From positions 1 to 37,525 of the forward strand of contig JAQXPY010000130.1 in assembly GCA_029100885.1 (NCBI GenBank): a stretch of 37,525 bases of DNA, read 5' to 3'. Below, piece after piece: positions 16,601 to 24,363 of the stretch. Each line of letters starts with the position of its first letter. Position 1 is the stretch's first letter. Under the pieces are notes generated by a model that was not told the origin of the DNA, ran no database searches, and saw only the letters and a list, made by a program, of their open reading frames with translations. Source of the stretch: Clostridiales bacterium. GTDB lineage: Bacteria; Bacillota; Clostridia; Lachnospirales; Lachnospiraceae. The translations under genes were made by a program, and so were the position numbers.

Positions 16601-17259
16601 ATCTCGGCTTTATTACTCCGGGAGTTCATTCCCTTATAGCCACGACCGGATTTCCGGGTATGGATATCATGGAGTTTGCAGACAGGGATCCGAGGACGGG
16701 CTATGAACCTTCCCGCGACAGAGTGGCCTATACCGGGACCCATGACAATGAAACCCTGCTCGGCTGGTGTATGAACAGATATAAGGATGAGATAAGCGCT
16801 GAAGAAGCCGAAGAGGATACAGGAACGGATAACGGAGCGGAGTCGAAAAAGCATGACGGAGAAAAAACGGAATTGACTGCCGGCAGAGGAACTGAAAACC
16901 ACGGCGGATCTGATTCGGAAAAGTATGCGGCAGCGGAAGTCGAAATGCCTGTCGGTAAAATGCCGACGGCTGCCGCGGAGGTCATTGACAAGTATATCCG
17001 CAGTAAAAATGAGACCAGAGAGGAGCTCGCGGTAAGGAAAAGGAAGCAGCTTGAGGAAAAAAGAGCTGTAAGAATATCCGAGGAGCTGCTGAAGAGGTTT
17101 TACAGCTGCGGCGCCCTTATCAGGATCGTTCCGCTTCAGGATCTGCTGGGTCTCGATAATTCTGCAAGAATGAATATTCCGGGAACTGTGGGAGGAAACT
17201 GGTCCTGGCAGGCTGAGGAGCCGATAGGCTGGAAAAAGTATGGAGAAAAAAATAACTGA
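13624..17259 (+). CDS. Bifunctional glycogen debranching fusion: GH13 alpha-glucosidase/pullulanase-type plus GH77 4-alpha-glucanotransferase
   Basis: A 1211-residue fusion. Residues ~1-130 are a beta-rich N-terminal domain. A GH13 barrel follows, with D363 (GWRLDVADE), E393 (LMGEVWED) and D468 (GSHDR). From about residue 665 a MalQ-like GH77 domain follows, with QILPLNPVDPTGSPY, D946 (VRLDHFRG), E992 (IAEDLG) and D1041 (GTHDNE). Together they would cut alpha-1,6 branches and reshuffle alpha-1,4 chains during glycogen breakdown. The GH77 part contains a low-complexity charged insert near 1058-1118 and a basic one near 795-808. The start is uncertain: ATG 13624 has a weak ribosome site, and ATG 13648 (MEAYHNS) is the alternative. 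The 3' end overlaps the ROK gene by 20 nt. I recall such fusions in Lachnospiraceae. Confidence 0.92.
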   Translation: MNCRYLLYMEAYHNSREKRFRTPFGALQAGQKTEIQIDIWNGDPESATFRLWNDRTGELRIPMRLVRRAGGYTAYSEFCPEEPDLFWYRFDIRDRNGEMYFYGPVSGKTGGTGRLYTDAAQCPSYQITVSRRRKVPEWYRKGIVYQIFPDRFSRSKDDTEKKLEARLEGHKKGPKRRIVPWNRPAAYEKKKDGSIAAWDFYGGSLKGVEEKLPYLEQLGISVIYLNPIFEAASNHRYDTGNYNRIDPLLGNEEDFVRLCAKAKEHGISVILDGVFNHTGCDSIYFNKYGNYPSVGAYQSETSEYRDWFSFNPEVPDGYDSWWGVGDLPNIREENESYRSFIFGGPESIVRKWMRLGAKGWRLDVADELPDDFIAEIKTAMLKEANDDALLMGEVWEDASRKEAYGVKRRYFQGDELDCVMNYPFRDGICKYLTGGCTAEDFAEVNYSLYENYPAEAFYAGLNLIGSHDRMRILSILGEAPAENTLTEKEKTVFRLDEESRKLAKARLWLAVLIQMTMPGVPCIYYGDEAGMEGYSDPYNRGAFPWGHEDEDCLNIYRNAIGIRRSHRIFTDGDFEPFALNEDVFAFKRTLENETVVVIINRNAGEKHRIRIRKYGEYCADLLSGREYTSAQGDDDSIELELDKTGSAVIYFSPRQRLGRLLENGTGVLCHITSLPNDGRQGVIGPQVFRFLNILKEHGEKYWQILPLNPVDPTGSPYAGTSAFAGNMNLLPYSMEELKRQHSVYLMRTGVVRSAGMCSEKGDEYERFLRKNSYWIDGYAMYCAINEERSGNGKRTKGGKGSRGRKQERLPDNAVYTETLWEDKKLSEKADLYRYIQFMFDKSWQEVRKYAASLGISIIGDMPLYVAGDSADVWQHPELFTLKEQGAASDSKAPALVAGVPPDYFSREGQLWGNPLYRWDKMKEDGFEWWMHRFERAFSLYDVVRLDHFRGFEAYWAIPAGKKAVEGCWMPGPGRRLFEEAFRRFGPLPVIAEDLGFITPGVHSLIATTGFPGMDIMEFADRDPRTGYEPSRDRVAYTGTHDNETLLGWCMNRYKDEISAEEAEEDTGTDNGAESKKHDGEKTELTAGRGTENHGGSDSEKYAAAEVEMPVGKMPTAAAEVIDKYIRSKNETREELAVRKRKQLEEKRAVRISEELLKRFYSCGALIRIVPLQDLLGLDNSARMNIPGTVGGNWSWQAEEPIGWKKYGEKNN

Positions 17260-18259
17260 TGTTTACGCTGCTGCGGATATCGGCGGTACTTCCGTCAAGC
17301 TGGGGCTGTTCAGCGAAAAAACAGAGCTCCTGAAAAAGTGGGAGATCAGAACAGACAGGTCTCAGGGAGGAAAAAATATTCTTCCTTCACTGTGCAGCTC
17401 CCTGATAAGCACTGCAGGCAGCCTGCACATAAAAGGACTTGGTATCGGTGTGCCGGGAGCGGTAAACGAGAGGTCCGAGGTACACGGCTGTGTGAATCTG
17501 GGCTGGGGATATACCGATCTGAGAGCAGAGGTGAAAAGGCTGATGCCGGATACAGAGAGGCTGGCCTTTGCCAATGATGCCACTGCCGCAGCCCTCGGCG
17601 AGCTGTACTTCGGAGCAGGAAAGGGCTATGACTCGGTCTGTCTGATGACGCTCGGAACGGGAGTGGGAGGCGGCTTTGCTCTGAGGGGCAGGGTGATAAA
17701 CGGAGCCCACGGAGCAGCAGGCGAGATCGGACATATCAAAATAAATCCCTTTGAGACCGTGAAATGCTCCTGCGGAGGAAGAGGATGTCTTGAGCAGTAT
17801 GCATCGGCGGAAGGTCTGGTAAGACTGGCACAAAATATTCTTGCTTTAAAAGAAAAAGGAAGGCAGTCTCGGCACCGGGAGACTCTGCATATAGAAAGAC
17901 TGTTTAACACAGACATTCCATCAGATGCTTCGCCTCTTGAGGGTATGCAGAGCTTCAGCTCCAGAGATATCTGCGGTCTGGCAAAGGAGGGAGATCCGCT
18001 TTGCGGCTGTATTATGCAGCTTTGGGGAAGGTGCATGGGGCTTGCCATGAGCAGCATTGCCTGCAGCGTGGATCCGAGGGTGTTTATCCTCGGCGGAGGA
18101 ATGAGCGCTGCCGGAGAGCTCCTCACAGACTGCATAGCTCCGTATTTCAGAGAATATGCTTATCCGGATTGCGCGGATACAGGGATCCTCCTTGCAGATC
18201 TCGGAAATGATGCAGGAATATACGGCTGCGCCGCTCTTGTATCTGAAGGAACGATCTGA
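17240..18259 (+). CDS. glcK: ROK-family glucokinase
   Basis: The enzyme phosphorylates glucose freed by glycogen debranching to glucose-6-phosphate. The 339 residues show the ATP loop AADIGGTSVKLGLF, the catalytic D113 in FANDATAAALGEL, LGTGVGGG, and the ROK zinc motif CSCGGRGCLEQYAS. There is no N-terminal helix-turn-helix, so it is a kinase and not a repressor. It overlaps the GH13-GH77 gene by 20 nt, with the ribosome site inside that gene, so the two are co-translated and functionally linked. An insert (residues ~205-240, LKEKGRQSRHRETLHIERLF) is somewhat longer than usual. Confidence 0.93.
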   Translation: MEKKITDVYAAADIGGTSVKLGLFSEKTELLKKWEIRTDRSQGGKNILPSLCSSLISTAGSLHIKGLGIGVPGAVNERSEVHGCVNLGWGYTDLRAEVKRLMPDTERLAFANDATAAALGELYFGAGKGYDSVCLMTLGTGVGGGFALRGRVINGAHGAAGEIGHIKINPFETVKCSCGGRGCLEQYASAEGLVRLAQNILALKEKGRQSRHRETLHIERLFNTDIPSDASPLEGMQSFSSRDICGLAKEGDPLCGCIMQLWGRCMGLAMSSIACSVDPRVFILGGGMSAAGELLTDCIAPYFREYAYPDCADTGILLADLGNDAGIYGCAALVSEGTI

Positions 18260-18312
18260 ACAGGATCGAGGGAGAATAATGTTAATATTCGGCAAGGAAA
18301 AAAAGCGAATAT

Positions 18313-19071
18313 ATGGATGACAGAGAACTGCTGAAAAAGAGAATAACAGAAGCAGACAGAACCGCGTACGAGAGAAGCATTCTTAAGGTATGCGGTTTTT
18401 TGTCTGCTGAGGAACAAGGTGAGTATTACAGGCTGGAACGAGGCTTTGTGTCGGAACAGCATTTTCTGAACGGAGGACATCCGGAGGCTGAAAGACAGAT
18501 GGCATTTTTTGTTCCGGAATATATGGATAAGGATGAAGCGGTAGCCGAAAAGATCAGCATATTGAAGATCACGCCTGTAAATACCAGGTTTTCCGAGGAA
18601 CTGAATCACAGGGATTATCTCGGGGCACTTATGAATCTTGGAATAGAACGGGAATGCACAGGTGATATAATAGCTGATAGAGACAGGTGTTTTGTATTTG
18701 TATATAAGGAACTGGAGGAAATGATCTGCAGGGAGCTGACACGTATCAGACACACCACTGTCAGCTGCGTTCCCGCAGATGAGGCGCCGGAGACCATACT
18801 GCCGACCTTTGAAAAGCTATGCATCAATATTGCTTCGGAAAGAATAGACGCGGTAGCTGCAGCGGTATTCAGGGCGTCAAGACAGAAGGCTGCCGCAGCA
18901 GTCTCTTCGGAAAGAATACTTATCAACGGAGTTTTGACTCTGTCGCCCTCCAGACAGCTTAAGCCGGGAGACCGGGTATCGGTCAGAGGAGCGGGAAAGT
19001 TTATATATGACGGTATCAGCGGCAGCTCCAGAAAGGGCAGACTGTTCGCGGATATCAGAAAATATGTGTAA
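18313..19071 (+). CDS. YlmH-like RNA-binding protein with S4 domain
   Basis: A 252-residue protein of the YlmH family, linked in Gram-positives to cell division and to ribosome rescue or quality control. The N-terminal two thirds carry the characteristic HRDYLGALMNLGIERECTGDI segment. The C-terminal part (from about 175) is an S4 RNA-binding domain (ASERIDAVAAAVFRASRQKA ... ILINGVLTLSPSRQLKPGDRVSVRG). Its own ribosome site (AAGGAAAAA) is about 12 nt from the ATG. A 13-codon frame (18279-18320) with a better GGGAGAA site overlaps the start in another frame and could act as a translated leader. It lies 53 nt after the glucokinase, probably in the same transcript. Confidence 0.88.
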   Translation: MDDRELLKKRITEADRTAYERSILKVCGFLSAEEQGEYYRLERGFVSEQHFLNGGHPEAERQMAFFVPEYMDKDEAVAEKISILKITPVNTRFSEELNHRDYLGALMNLGIERECTGDIIADRDRCFVFVYKELEEMICRELTRIRHTTVSCVPADEAPETILPTFEKLCINIASERIDAVAAAVFRASRQKAAAAVSSERILINGVLTLSPSRQLKPGDRVSVRGAGKFIYDGISGSSRKGRLFADIRKYV

Positions 19072-19115
19072 CCGGAAATATAACGAAAAACGGGGACGGA
19101 AAGGAGAATATCAGG

Positions 19116-20306
19116 ATGGATACCGACAGAAGAAAGGAATCTGTTGTTGCCGCCGCATACTGCGGCAGTTATGATGAAGAAGAAGTATACAATGCTGTTA
19201 AGGCCTGTACGGATGCGCTGGGAGGCATAGCGGCCTTTGTGAGAAGAGATGAAAAAATACTTGTGAAGCCAAACTTTCTTACAGCCTCCGATCCTGAGCT
19301 GGCGATAGTGACTCATCCGTCAGTGACGGGAGCTGTGCTTAGGCTTCTTCATGAGGAGGGCTGTACGAATGTGGTTTGCGGGGATTCGCCGGGTCACGGA
19401 AGCCCCGAGTCTGCCGCGGAGAAGGCGGGACTCCCGGAATTGTTTAAAAGATACGGTGCAAGGCAGGCCGACATGTCCACCGAGGTGAGTGTGGATTATC
19501 CCGGGGGAGCGGCAGCCGATCGGTTTTATCTTACAAAGGACGCCGCGGAGGCAGATGCCATAATCGGTGTATGTAAAATGAAGACACATGCTTTAGAACG
19601 TATCACCGGTGCAGTCAAAAACATGTACGGGCTTGTCTGCGGTTACAGAAAGGCAGCAGGACATGTCAGGTTTCCGAATGCCGTGATATTTGCCAGAATG
19701 CTGGCCGATATCCATAATCTGAGAAAACCGAGACTGCATATCATGGACGGCATTGTGGCTATGGAGGGCAACGGCCCCGGCTCCGGTGATCCGGTACAGA
19801 TGAATATCATTCTTGCGTCAGCGGATCCTGTAGCCCTGGATACCGTATTCTGCCAGCTGATAAATATGGATCCGGAGCTGATACCTACAAATGTTCAGGG
19901 AGAGCTGCTGGGAGTCGGCTGCAGCCACCTTGACAAAATACGGATAATCGAAACAGAGCCTGCAGCCGTAAAGAACAGGGGAGAAAGGGAGATATCGGCT
20001 GATGAGCTGTTTAAAAAATACGGCAAAGCGGATTTTGATGCGGACAGGACCGGAACGAAAAAGACCTTTCTCAGCAGATTTTCAGATGCCATGACTGCTA
20101 TAGCAAAAAGACCGTTTATCTCCGCAGAGCTGTGTGTAAAATGCGGCATATGTGTGGAGCATTGTCCAGTGCCGGGAAAGGCAGTCAGCTTTAAAAACGG
20201 GAAAACAGAACCGCCGGTATATGATTACTCAAAATGCATCAGGTGCTATTGCTGTCAGGAAATGTGTCCGCAGAATGCAATAAAGGTCAAGGGTCACGGA
20301 AGATAA
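19116..20306 (+). CDS. DUF362 domain protein with C-terminal 2x[4Fe-4S] ferredoxin domain
   Basis: A 396-residue iron-sulfur protein. The DUF362 part starts with RDEKILVKPNFLTASDPE and continues through IIGVCKMKTHALERITGAVKN. The end has two ferredoxin-type cysteine sets, CVKCGICVEHCP and CIRCYCCQEMCP, which would hold two [4Fe-4S] clusters. The cellular role of the family is not established; an electron-transfer role is likely. AAGGAGAATATCAGG precedes the ATG. It sits between ylmH and the cyclo-ligase with short gaps, so it is probably co-transcribed. Its stop codon lies in a 14-bp tandem duplication. Confidence 0.9.
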   Translation: MDTDRRKESVVAAAYCGSYDEEEVYNAVKACTDALGGIAAFVRRDEKILVKPNFLTASDPELAIVTHPSVTGAVLRLLHEEGCTNVVCGDSPGHGSPESAAEKAGLPELFKRYGARQADMSTEVSVDYPGGAAADRFYLTKDAAEADAIIGVCKMKTHALERITGAVKNMYGLVCGYRKAAGHVRFPNAVIFARMLADIHNLRKPRLHIMDGIVAMEGNGPGSGDPVQMNIILASADPVALDTVFCQLINMDPELIPTNVQGELLGVGCSHLDKIRIIETEPAAVKNRGEREISADELFKKYGKADFDADRTGTKKTFLSRFSDAMTAIAKRPFISAELCVKCGICVEHCPVPGKAVSFKNGKTEPPVYDYSKCIRCYCCQEMCPQNAIKVKGHGR

Positions 20307-20330
20307 ACAGTACGGGATAAACAGTACGGG
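20303..20330 (+). repeat. Perfect 14-bp tandem duplication
   Basis: ATAAACAGTACGGG occurs at 20303-20316 and again at 20317-20330 without change. It includes the DUF362 stop codon and supplies a GGGAG ribosome site for the next gene. Confidence 0.95.
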
Positions 20331-20341
20331 AGAAACAGAGG

Positions 20342-20914
20342 ATGAATGATATAACAACCAGAAAAAACGAGGTAAGAAAGCAGCTGAAGGAGATCACGAG
20401 GGGACTTTCCGAAGAGTATATGAGCAGTGCCTCAGATATCATAGCCGGAAAATGCATTGAAAGCAGCGAATTCAAAAATGCCGACAGGATTTTCATATTT
20501 GTTTCAATGAAGGGAGAACCGGATACTACGAAGGTAATTGAGAGGGCTCTTGAGGACGGAAAAGCGGTATATGTGCCGAGATGTCTCGGAAACGGTATTA
20601 TGGAGGCTATAAGGCTTCGTTCCTTTGAGGATCTGGAACCGGGGCATTACGGCATACTTGAGCCGCGGGCCGGGCTTAAGCCTGCGGAGCCTTCAGAATA
20701 TGATTCAGAAACCGCGGCGGCCTTTATTCCGTGTGTTGCCGCCGCGAAAGACGGAAAGCGGCTCGGTCACGGAGCAGGCTATTACGATCGCTTTCTGGAG
20801 GGACGCAGTATGAAAAAGCTTATGCTGGTATACGGAAAACAGCTGCTGGATGACATCCCCTGCGACAGTCATGATCTGGTCATGGACAGAGTCATAAGCG
20901 AACTGGACGAGTGA
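20342..20914 (+). CDS. 5-formyltetrahydrofolate cyclo-ligase
   Basis: The enzyme converts 5-formyl-THF to 5,10-methenyl-THF with ATP, recycling folate. The 190 residues match the family length. The diagnostic GKRLGHGAGYYDRFL motif (phosphate and folate site) is near residues 140-155, and the N-terminal basic helix RKNEVRKQLKEI is present. The ribosome site GGGAG comes from the duplicated spacer. It is the last gene of the run that began with the GH13-GH77 gene. A hairpin follows at 21051-21089. Confidence 0.93.
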   Translation: MNDITTRKNEVRKQLKEITRGLSEEYMSSASDIIAGKCIESSEFKNADRIFIFVSMKGEPDTTKVIERALEDGKAVYVPRCLGNGIMEAIRLRSFEDLEPGHYGILEPRAGLKPAEPSEYDSETAAAFIPCVAAAKDGKRLGHGAGYYDRFLEGRSMKKLMLVYGKQLLDDIPCDSHDLVMDRVISELDE

Positions 20915-21050
20915 AGCCGAGGGTTCAGTGTAAACAGGTCCGGAGCGTGAAAATGTCAACAACCCCGGAGGCTCGGGACTTATGCAAAAGATGCAGAAAG
21001 GATGATCTTCAGCGGATATAGGGGAAATTAAATAAATATCAGTCTTATTG

Positions 21051-21089
21051 AGGTGCATATATTTAGCTTAATGCTGAAATATGCGCCTT
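21051..21089 (+). terminator. Hairpin, possible terminator of the upstream operon
   Basis: The arm 21051-21067 (AGGTGCATATATTTAGC) pairs with 21073-21089 apart from a 2-nt bulge and a few wobble or mismatched pairs. The following bases TTAGTTGTTT are only partly T-rich, and they are also the first operator. The 332-nt gap 20915-21246 holds this hairpin, two operators and a promoter, but no gene. Confidence 0.45.
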
Positions 21090-21090
21090 A

Positions 21091-21102
21091 GTTGTTTACA
21101 AC
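21091..21102. promoter_or_regulatory. Palindromic operator 1 (GTTGT-TT-ACAAC)
   Basis: GTTGTTTACAAC is a perfect inverted repeat with a 2-bp centre, of the TTGTnnACAA type bound by FadR/FCD-class GntR regulators. An identical site lies at 21165-21176. The GntR gene at 25707 is the natural candidate to bind both. Confidence 0.7.
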
Positions 21103-21164
21103 TTTTTCTTGAATCATCAAAAAAAATGATGAAAAAAGGCATAAAAACCCTTGCGCTTCGGAAA

Positions 21165-21176
21165 GTTGTTTACAAC
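21165..21176. promoter_or_regulatory. Palindromic operator 2 (GTTGT-TT-ACAAC), next to the -35
   Basis: Identical to the site at 21091-21102. The centres are 74 bp apart, close to seven helical turns, so two bound dimers would face the same side and could loop. The site ends 2 bp before the candidate -35. Confidence 0.72.
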
Positions 21177-21178
21177 CG

Positions 21179-21207
21179 GTAACATTTGTTCGCCGTTTAC
21201 ATATAAT
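21179..21207 (+). promoter_or_regulatory. Candidate promoter of the LarA-like/TRAP cluster
   Basis: GTAACA (21179-21184), a 17-nt spacer and a perfect TATAAT (21202-21207). Transcription would begin near 21213, which supports the TTG start at 21247 and excludes the longer in-frame start at 21151. Confidence 0.6.
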
Positions 21208-21246
21208 TGCCGAAGAGAAAAAAAGGAAAAGGCAGGTGGAATTACA

Positions 21247-22578
21247 TTGAAGATTCCAAAGGTCATAAAAGCTGTTCAGCATTATAAGGAGGTTCCGAGA
21301 GTTGAGGATCCGAGGGGAGAGATCAGCAGTAAGCTGGCTCAGTTCGGTCTTGCAGAAAAGATAAGACCGGGGATGAGGATAGCCATCACAGCCGGAAGCC
21401 GGGGTGTGGACGGAATGGTGGAGGTCATTGCCCAGATCGTTCAGGAGGTCAAGAACTGCGGAGGAGATCCGTTTATCTTTCCTTCGATGGGAAGTCATGC
21501 GGGAGCTACCAGCGAGGGACAGCTCAACATGCTCAGAAGCCTTGGATATACAGATGACGTGATAAAATGCCCTATTCTTTCGGAGATCACACCGGTCTGC
21601 ATAGGAGAGACAGAGCTTGGCACCCCGTGCTATATCGATAAGAACGCATGGGAGGCAGACGGGGTTATCGTTGTCAACCGTATTAAGAAGCACACAGATC
21701 ATAACAATAAGACCGAAAGCGGTCTGCTCAAGATGATGACCATCGGTATGGGCAAGAGGGTCATGGCATCATATGTTCATGCCCAGGGAGTATGGGGACT
21801 GACAAATATCATTCCGGCAAACGGAAAATTTGTCTGCCGCAATCCGGAGGTCAATGTCATATGCGGAGTAGCACTGCTTGAAAATCAGGAGGACAAGCTC
21901 GGCTATCTGGAGGTCGTCAACGGCTGGGACATCCCGGACAGGGAACCGGAGCTCTTCAAGCTGGCAGACAGGCTGTTTCCTCATCTTCCGTTCAGAACCT
22001 GTGATTTCCTCATAATAAGAAGAGGAGGCAAGGAGATAAGCGGAACCGGTGTCGACTGCAACATGATCGGACGATACGGAGTATGGGGACTGTATGAGCC
22101 GGAGAAGCTGTTTGCCGCAGGGGAAAACGAGGATTTCAGAGGAGATCCTCTTATCGACAAGATAGCTCTGCTGGATCTGACGGAGATAAGCCACGGCAAT
22201 GCTATCGGAGTCGGACAGGTAGACCTTATTACAAAGAAATACTACGACAAGATAGATTTCAATGCCACATATACAAACGGTCTTACTACGACCTTCCTGC
22301 AGAAGATCAAGATACCGTATGTTGCACCTACGGATAAGGATGCGATACAGACAGGAATGAACTGCCTGAACGGACTGATCAGACTGGAAGGAAAGAAGAA
22401 TGACGATACGGTGAAGGTATGTGTCATTGACAGCACTCTTCACGAAGGAAAGTTCCTTGTTTCAAAGGGTCTTTACGATGAGCTTAAGAAGAGGGATGAT
22501 TTTGAGTTTATCGGAGACTTTGAGGAGCTTGAATTTGATAAAGACGGCAATCTGCTCAGCAATCCGCTGAAGGACTGA
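21247..22578 (+). CDS. LarA-like nickel-pincer-nucleotide-dependent isomerase (DUF2088 family)
   Basis: A 443-residue homologue of lactate racemase LarA, an enzyme class that racemises or epimerises 2-hydroxy acids by hydride transfer with a nickel-pincer cofactor. H84 (GSHAGAT), H152 and K162 in KKHTDHNNKTESGLLKM, and H178 (YVHAQG) fall at spacings close to the catalytic and nickel-binding H108/H174/K184/H200 of LarA as I recall them. The exact substrate is unknown; related enzymes act on lactate, malate, gluconate and others. The start is the TTG at 21247, with AGGTGG 7 nt before it. No larB/larC/larE cofactor genes are in the window, so the cofactor must be made elsewhere. It heads the TRAP cluster and lies just downstream of the operator pair. 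Confidence 0.8.
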   Translation: MKIPKVIKAVQHYKEVPRVEDPRGEISSKLAQFGLAEKIRPGMRIAITAGSRGVDGMVEVIAQIVQEVKNCGGDPFIFPSMGSHAGATSEGQLNMLRSLGYTDDVIKCPILSEITPVCIGETELGTPCYIDKNAWEADGVIVVNRIKKHTDHNNKTESGLLKMMTIGMGKRVMASYVHAQGVWGLTNIIPANGKFVCRNPEVNVICGVALLENQEDKLGYLEVVNGWDIPDREPELFKLADRLFPHLPFRTCDFLIIRRGGKEISGTGVDCNMIGRYGVWGLYEPEKLFAAGENEDFRGDPLIDKIALLDLTEISHGNAIGVGQVDLITKKYYDKIDFNATYTNGLTTTFLQKIKIPYVAPTDKDAIQTGMNCLNGLIRLEGKKNDDTVKVCVIDSTLHEGKFLVSKGLYDELKKRDDFEFIGDFEELEFDKDGNLLSNPLKD

Positions 22579-22694
22579 TACCGGCACTAACGGCGGTATT
22601 CGTTCTGAAGTACCGTGCTGTTAAAAGGTTTATGGGTAAGCAGGCAGATCCCTACCCGGGGTCTGTTAAGCAATATATTAATCAGGAGGGAAAA

Positions 22695-23771
22695 ATGAAA
22701 AAGAGAATTTTTGCAGGCATCATGGCTGCTGCCATGGTTGCATCACTGACTGCATGCGGCGGCGGCTCATCCAGCACAGCTTCAACAACAGCTGCTCCGG
22801 CAGAGACAAAGGCTGAGGCTGCAGCAGAGACAGAGGCTCCGGCAGAGTCTGCTGATCAGGTGGTTACACTTAAGCTCGGACATATCCAGAACGAGCAGGA
22901 TATCTGGCATCTTTCGGCAGAGGTTCTTGCTGAGAAGGCTAAGGAGTATTCAAACGGAACTATCAATATCGAGATCTATCCTAACTCCACACTCGGCGGA
23001 GACCGTGACCTGGCAGAGGGAATGCAGATGGGTACTGTAGATATGGCTCTTATCGCAGGTGTTCTTTCAAACTTCGATGAGTCTATCTCACTCCTTGAGA
23101 TCCCTTATCTCTTCCACAGCAACGAAGAGTTCGAGAAGATCGTTTACGGACCTTGCGGAGAAGAGATCGCTGCAAACGTACTTGAGAATTCAGGCATCAA
23201 GATCCTTGATTGGTGGGAGAGAGGTCCTCGTCTCATTACATCAAGCAGACCTATCAACAGCGTTGAGGATATGAAGGGTCTTAAGATCCGTCTTCCTGAG
23301 ATCAAGGCAATGCAGGAGGTATTCACAGCATGGGGTGCAGCTCCTACAACAATGAGCTGGTCTGAGGTTTATCCAAGCCTTCAGCAGGGCGTTATCGAGG
23401 CTCAGGAGAACCCTATTCCGTTCTTCTACTCAGGCTCGATCTTCGAGGTTAACAAGTACATCGCTAACACAGAGCATAAGTATGAGTATGTATGCATCAC
23501 AATTGCCGGCGATTCCTGGGACAAGCTGAGCGCAGCACAGCAGGAAGCTCTTATGAAGGCAAGCGCAGAGGCTACAGAGTATCACAACAGCCATGTAAGC
23601 GATATCGCTGCTGAGGATCTCAAGGACATGGTAGACAACCATGGCGTAACAGTTACAGATCCTGATACAACAGGCTTCATCGCAATAGCTGAGGAAGTTG
23701 CTCCTAAGTATGCAGAGAGCATCGGATATCTTGATCTCTACAACAAGATTCAGGCTGAATTAGGCCGTTAA
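22695..23771 (+). CDS. dctP: TRAP transporter substrate-binding lipoprotein (DctP family)
   Basis: The extracytoplasmic receptor of a TRAP carboxylate importer. Translation starts at ATG 22695, with AGGAGGG 5 nt upstream, not at the earlier in-frame ATG 22632. The first 20 residues are a lipoprotein signal ending in the lipobox LTAC, with C21 to be lipidated. An Ala/Glu/Thr-rich linker follows to about residue 55. The DctP core has GLKIRLPEIKAMQEVFTAWGAAPTTM and VYPSLQQGVIEAQENP; the Arg in KIRLP usually binds the substrate carboxylate. The ligand is therefore probably a hydroxy or sugar acid (inference from neighbours). Codon use looks strongly biased, which suggests high expression. A hairpin separates it from dctQ. 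Confidence 0.95.
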   Translation: MKKRIFAGIMAAAMVASLTACGGGSSSTASTTAAPAETKAEAAAETEAPAESADQVVTLKLGHIQNEQDIWHLSAEVLAEKAKEYSNGTINIEIYPNSTLGGDRDLAEGMQMGTVDMALIAGVLSNFDESISLLEIPYLFHSNEEFEKIVYGPCGEEIAANVLENSGIKILDWWERGPRLITSSRPINSVEDMKGLKIRLPEIKAMQEVFTAWGAAPTTMSWSEVYPSLQQGVIEAQENPIPFFYSGSIFEVNKYIANTEHKYEYVCITIAGDSWDKLSAAQQEALMKASAEATEYHNSHVSDIAAEDLKDMVDNHGVTVTDPDTTGFIAIAEEVAPKYAESIGYLDLYNKIQAELGR

Positions 23772-23788
23772 TCAAAGCTTTAGCTCAC

Positions 23789-23824
23789 AGAGGCGGAGAT
23801 GGGGCTATCCTGTCCCGCCTCTTT
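23789..23824 (+). terminator. Intercistronic hairpin between dctP and dctQ
   Basis: AGAGGCGG (23789-23796) pairs with CCGCCTCT (23815-23822), followed by a short TTTATATA. The T tract is weak, so partial termination or mRNA protection is likely. That would give more binding protein than membrane subunits. Confidence 0.6.
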
Positions 23825-23886
23825 ATATAGACGGCAGTCATAAGGAAAGAAGGGTTTCGGACTGCCGGGCTGTCAGGAGGTTCTTA

Positions 23887-24363
23887 ATGAAAAAAGTTGA
23901 AGGAGCTATTCTGAAGGTATTAGGATGGTTTATGGCGCTGCTGATATTTGCCATGATGGTGGATATTTTCGCTGCGGTACTGTCAAGATACATTTTCCGT
24001 TTCTCTATTCCGTTTGCCGAGGAGCTGGGAAGGTATCTGTTTGTATGGATCACCTTTACAGGAATGGCAAGATGTGTAGCGGACGAAAAGCACGTAGCTT
24101 TGGATCTTATTTCACATGTTCTTAAGGGGCCTGTCAAGAAGGGCTGGAAGCTGGCTGTATATGCCATTACAGCATTTTTCTTTGCGGCTCTTACACGCTC
24201 GGGCTATGCTCTCTGCCTGGTTGGACTTAAGCAGAAGAGCCCGACCATGAGGATTCCGATGCAGTATATGTATATGATAATACCTATCTGCGGAGTTCTC
24301 AGTCTGTTCTTTATTGTGATGAGAGTTATTGATCTTTTGAGAAAGGAGAATGAGGAATCATGA
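23887..24363 (+). CDS. dctQ: TRAP transporter small membrane subunit (DctQ family)
   Basis: A 158-residue protein with four predicted hydrophobic segments: near 12-32, 46-63 with the conserved FAEELGRYLFVWITFTG motif, 87-105 and 130-150. This is the fold of the small TRAP subunit. The ATG follows GTCAGGAGGTTCTTA. It overlaps dctM by 4 nt (ATGA), so the two membrane subunits are co-translated. Confidence 0.94.
   Translation: MKKVEGAILKVLGWFMALLIFAMMVDIFAAVLSRYIFRFSIPFAEELGRYLFVWITFTGMARCVADEKHVALDLISHVLKGPVKKGWKLAVYAITAFFFAALTRSGYALCLVGLKQKSPTMRIPMQYMYMIIPICGVLSLFFIVMRVIDLLRKENEES

Noticed and set aside
21151-21246. Longer start of the LarA-like gene at 21151
   Set aside because: It would begin upstream of the likely transcription start and span the second operator; TTG 21247 has a good ribosome site.
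22580-22630. Possible further copy of the dispersed repeat (GCGGTATTCG ... CCGTGCTG)
   Set aside because: Only CCGTGCTG and scattered bases match; the core is not recognisable.
22632-22694. Longer start of dctP at 22632
   Set aside because: It would place 21 residues before the lipoprotein signal; ATG 22695 has AGGAGGG and a normal signal peptide.
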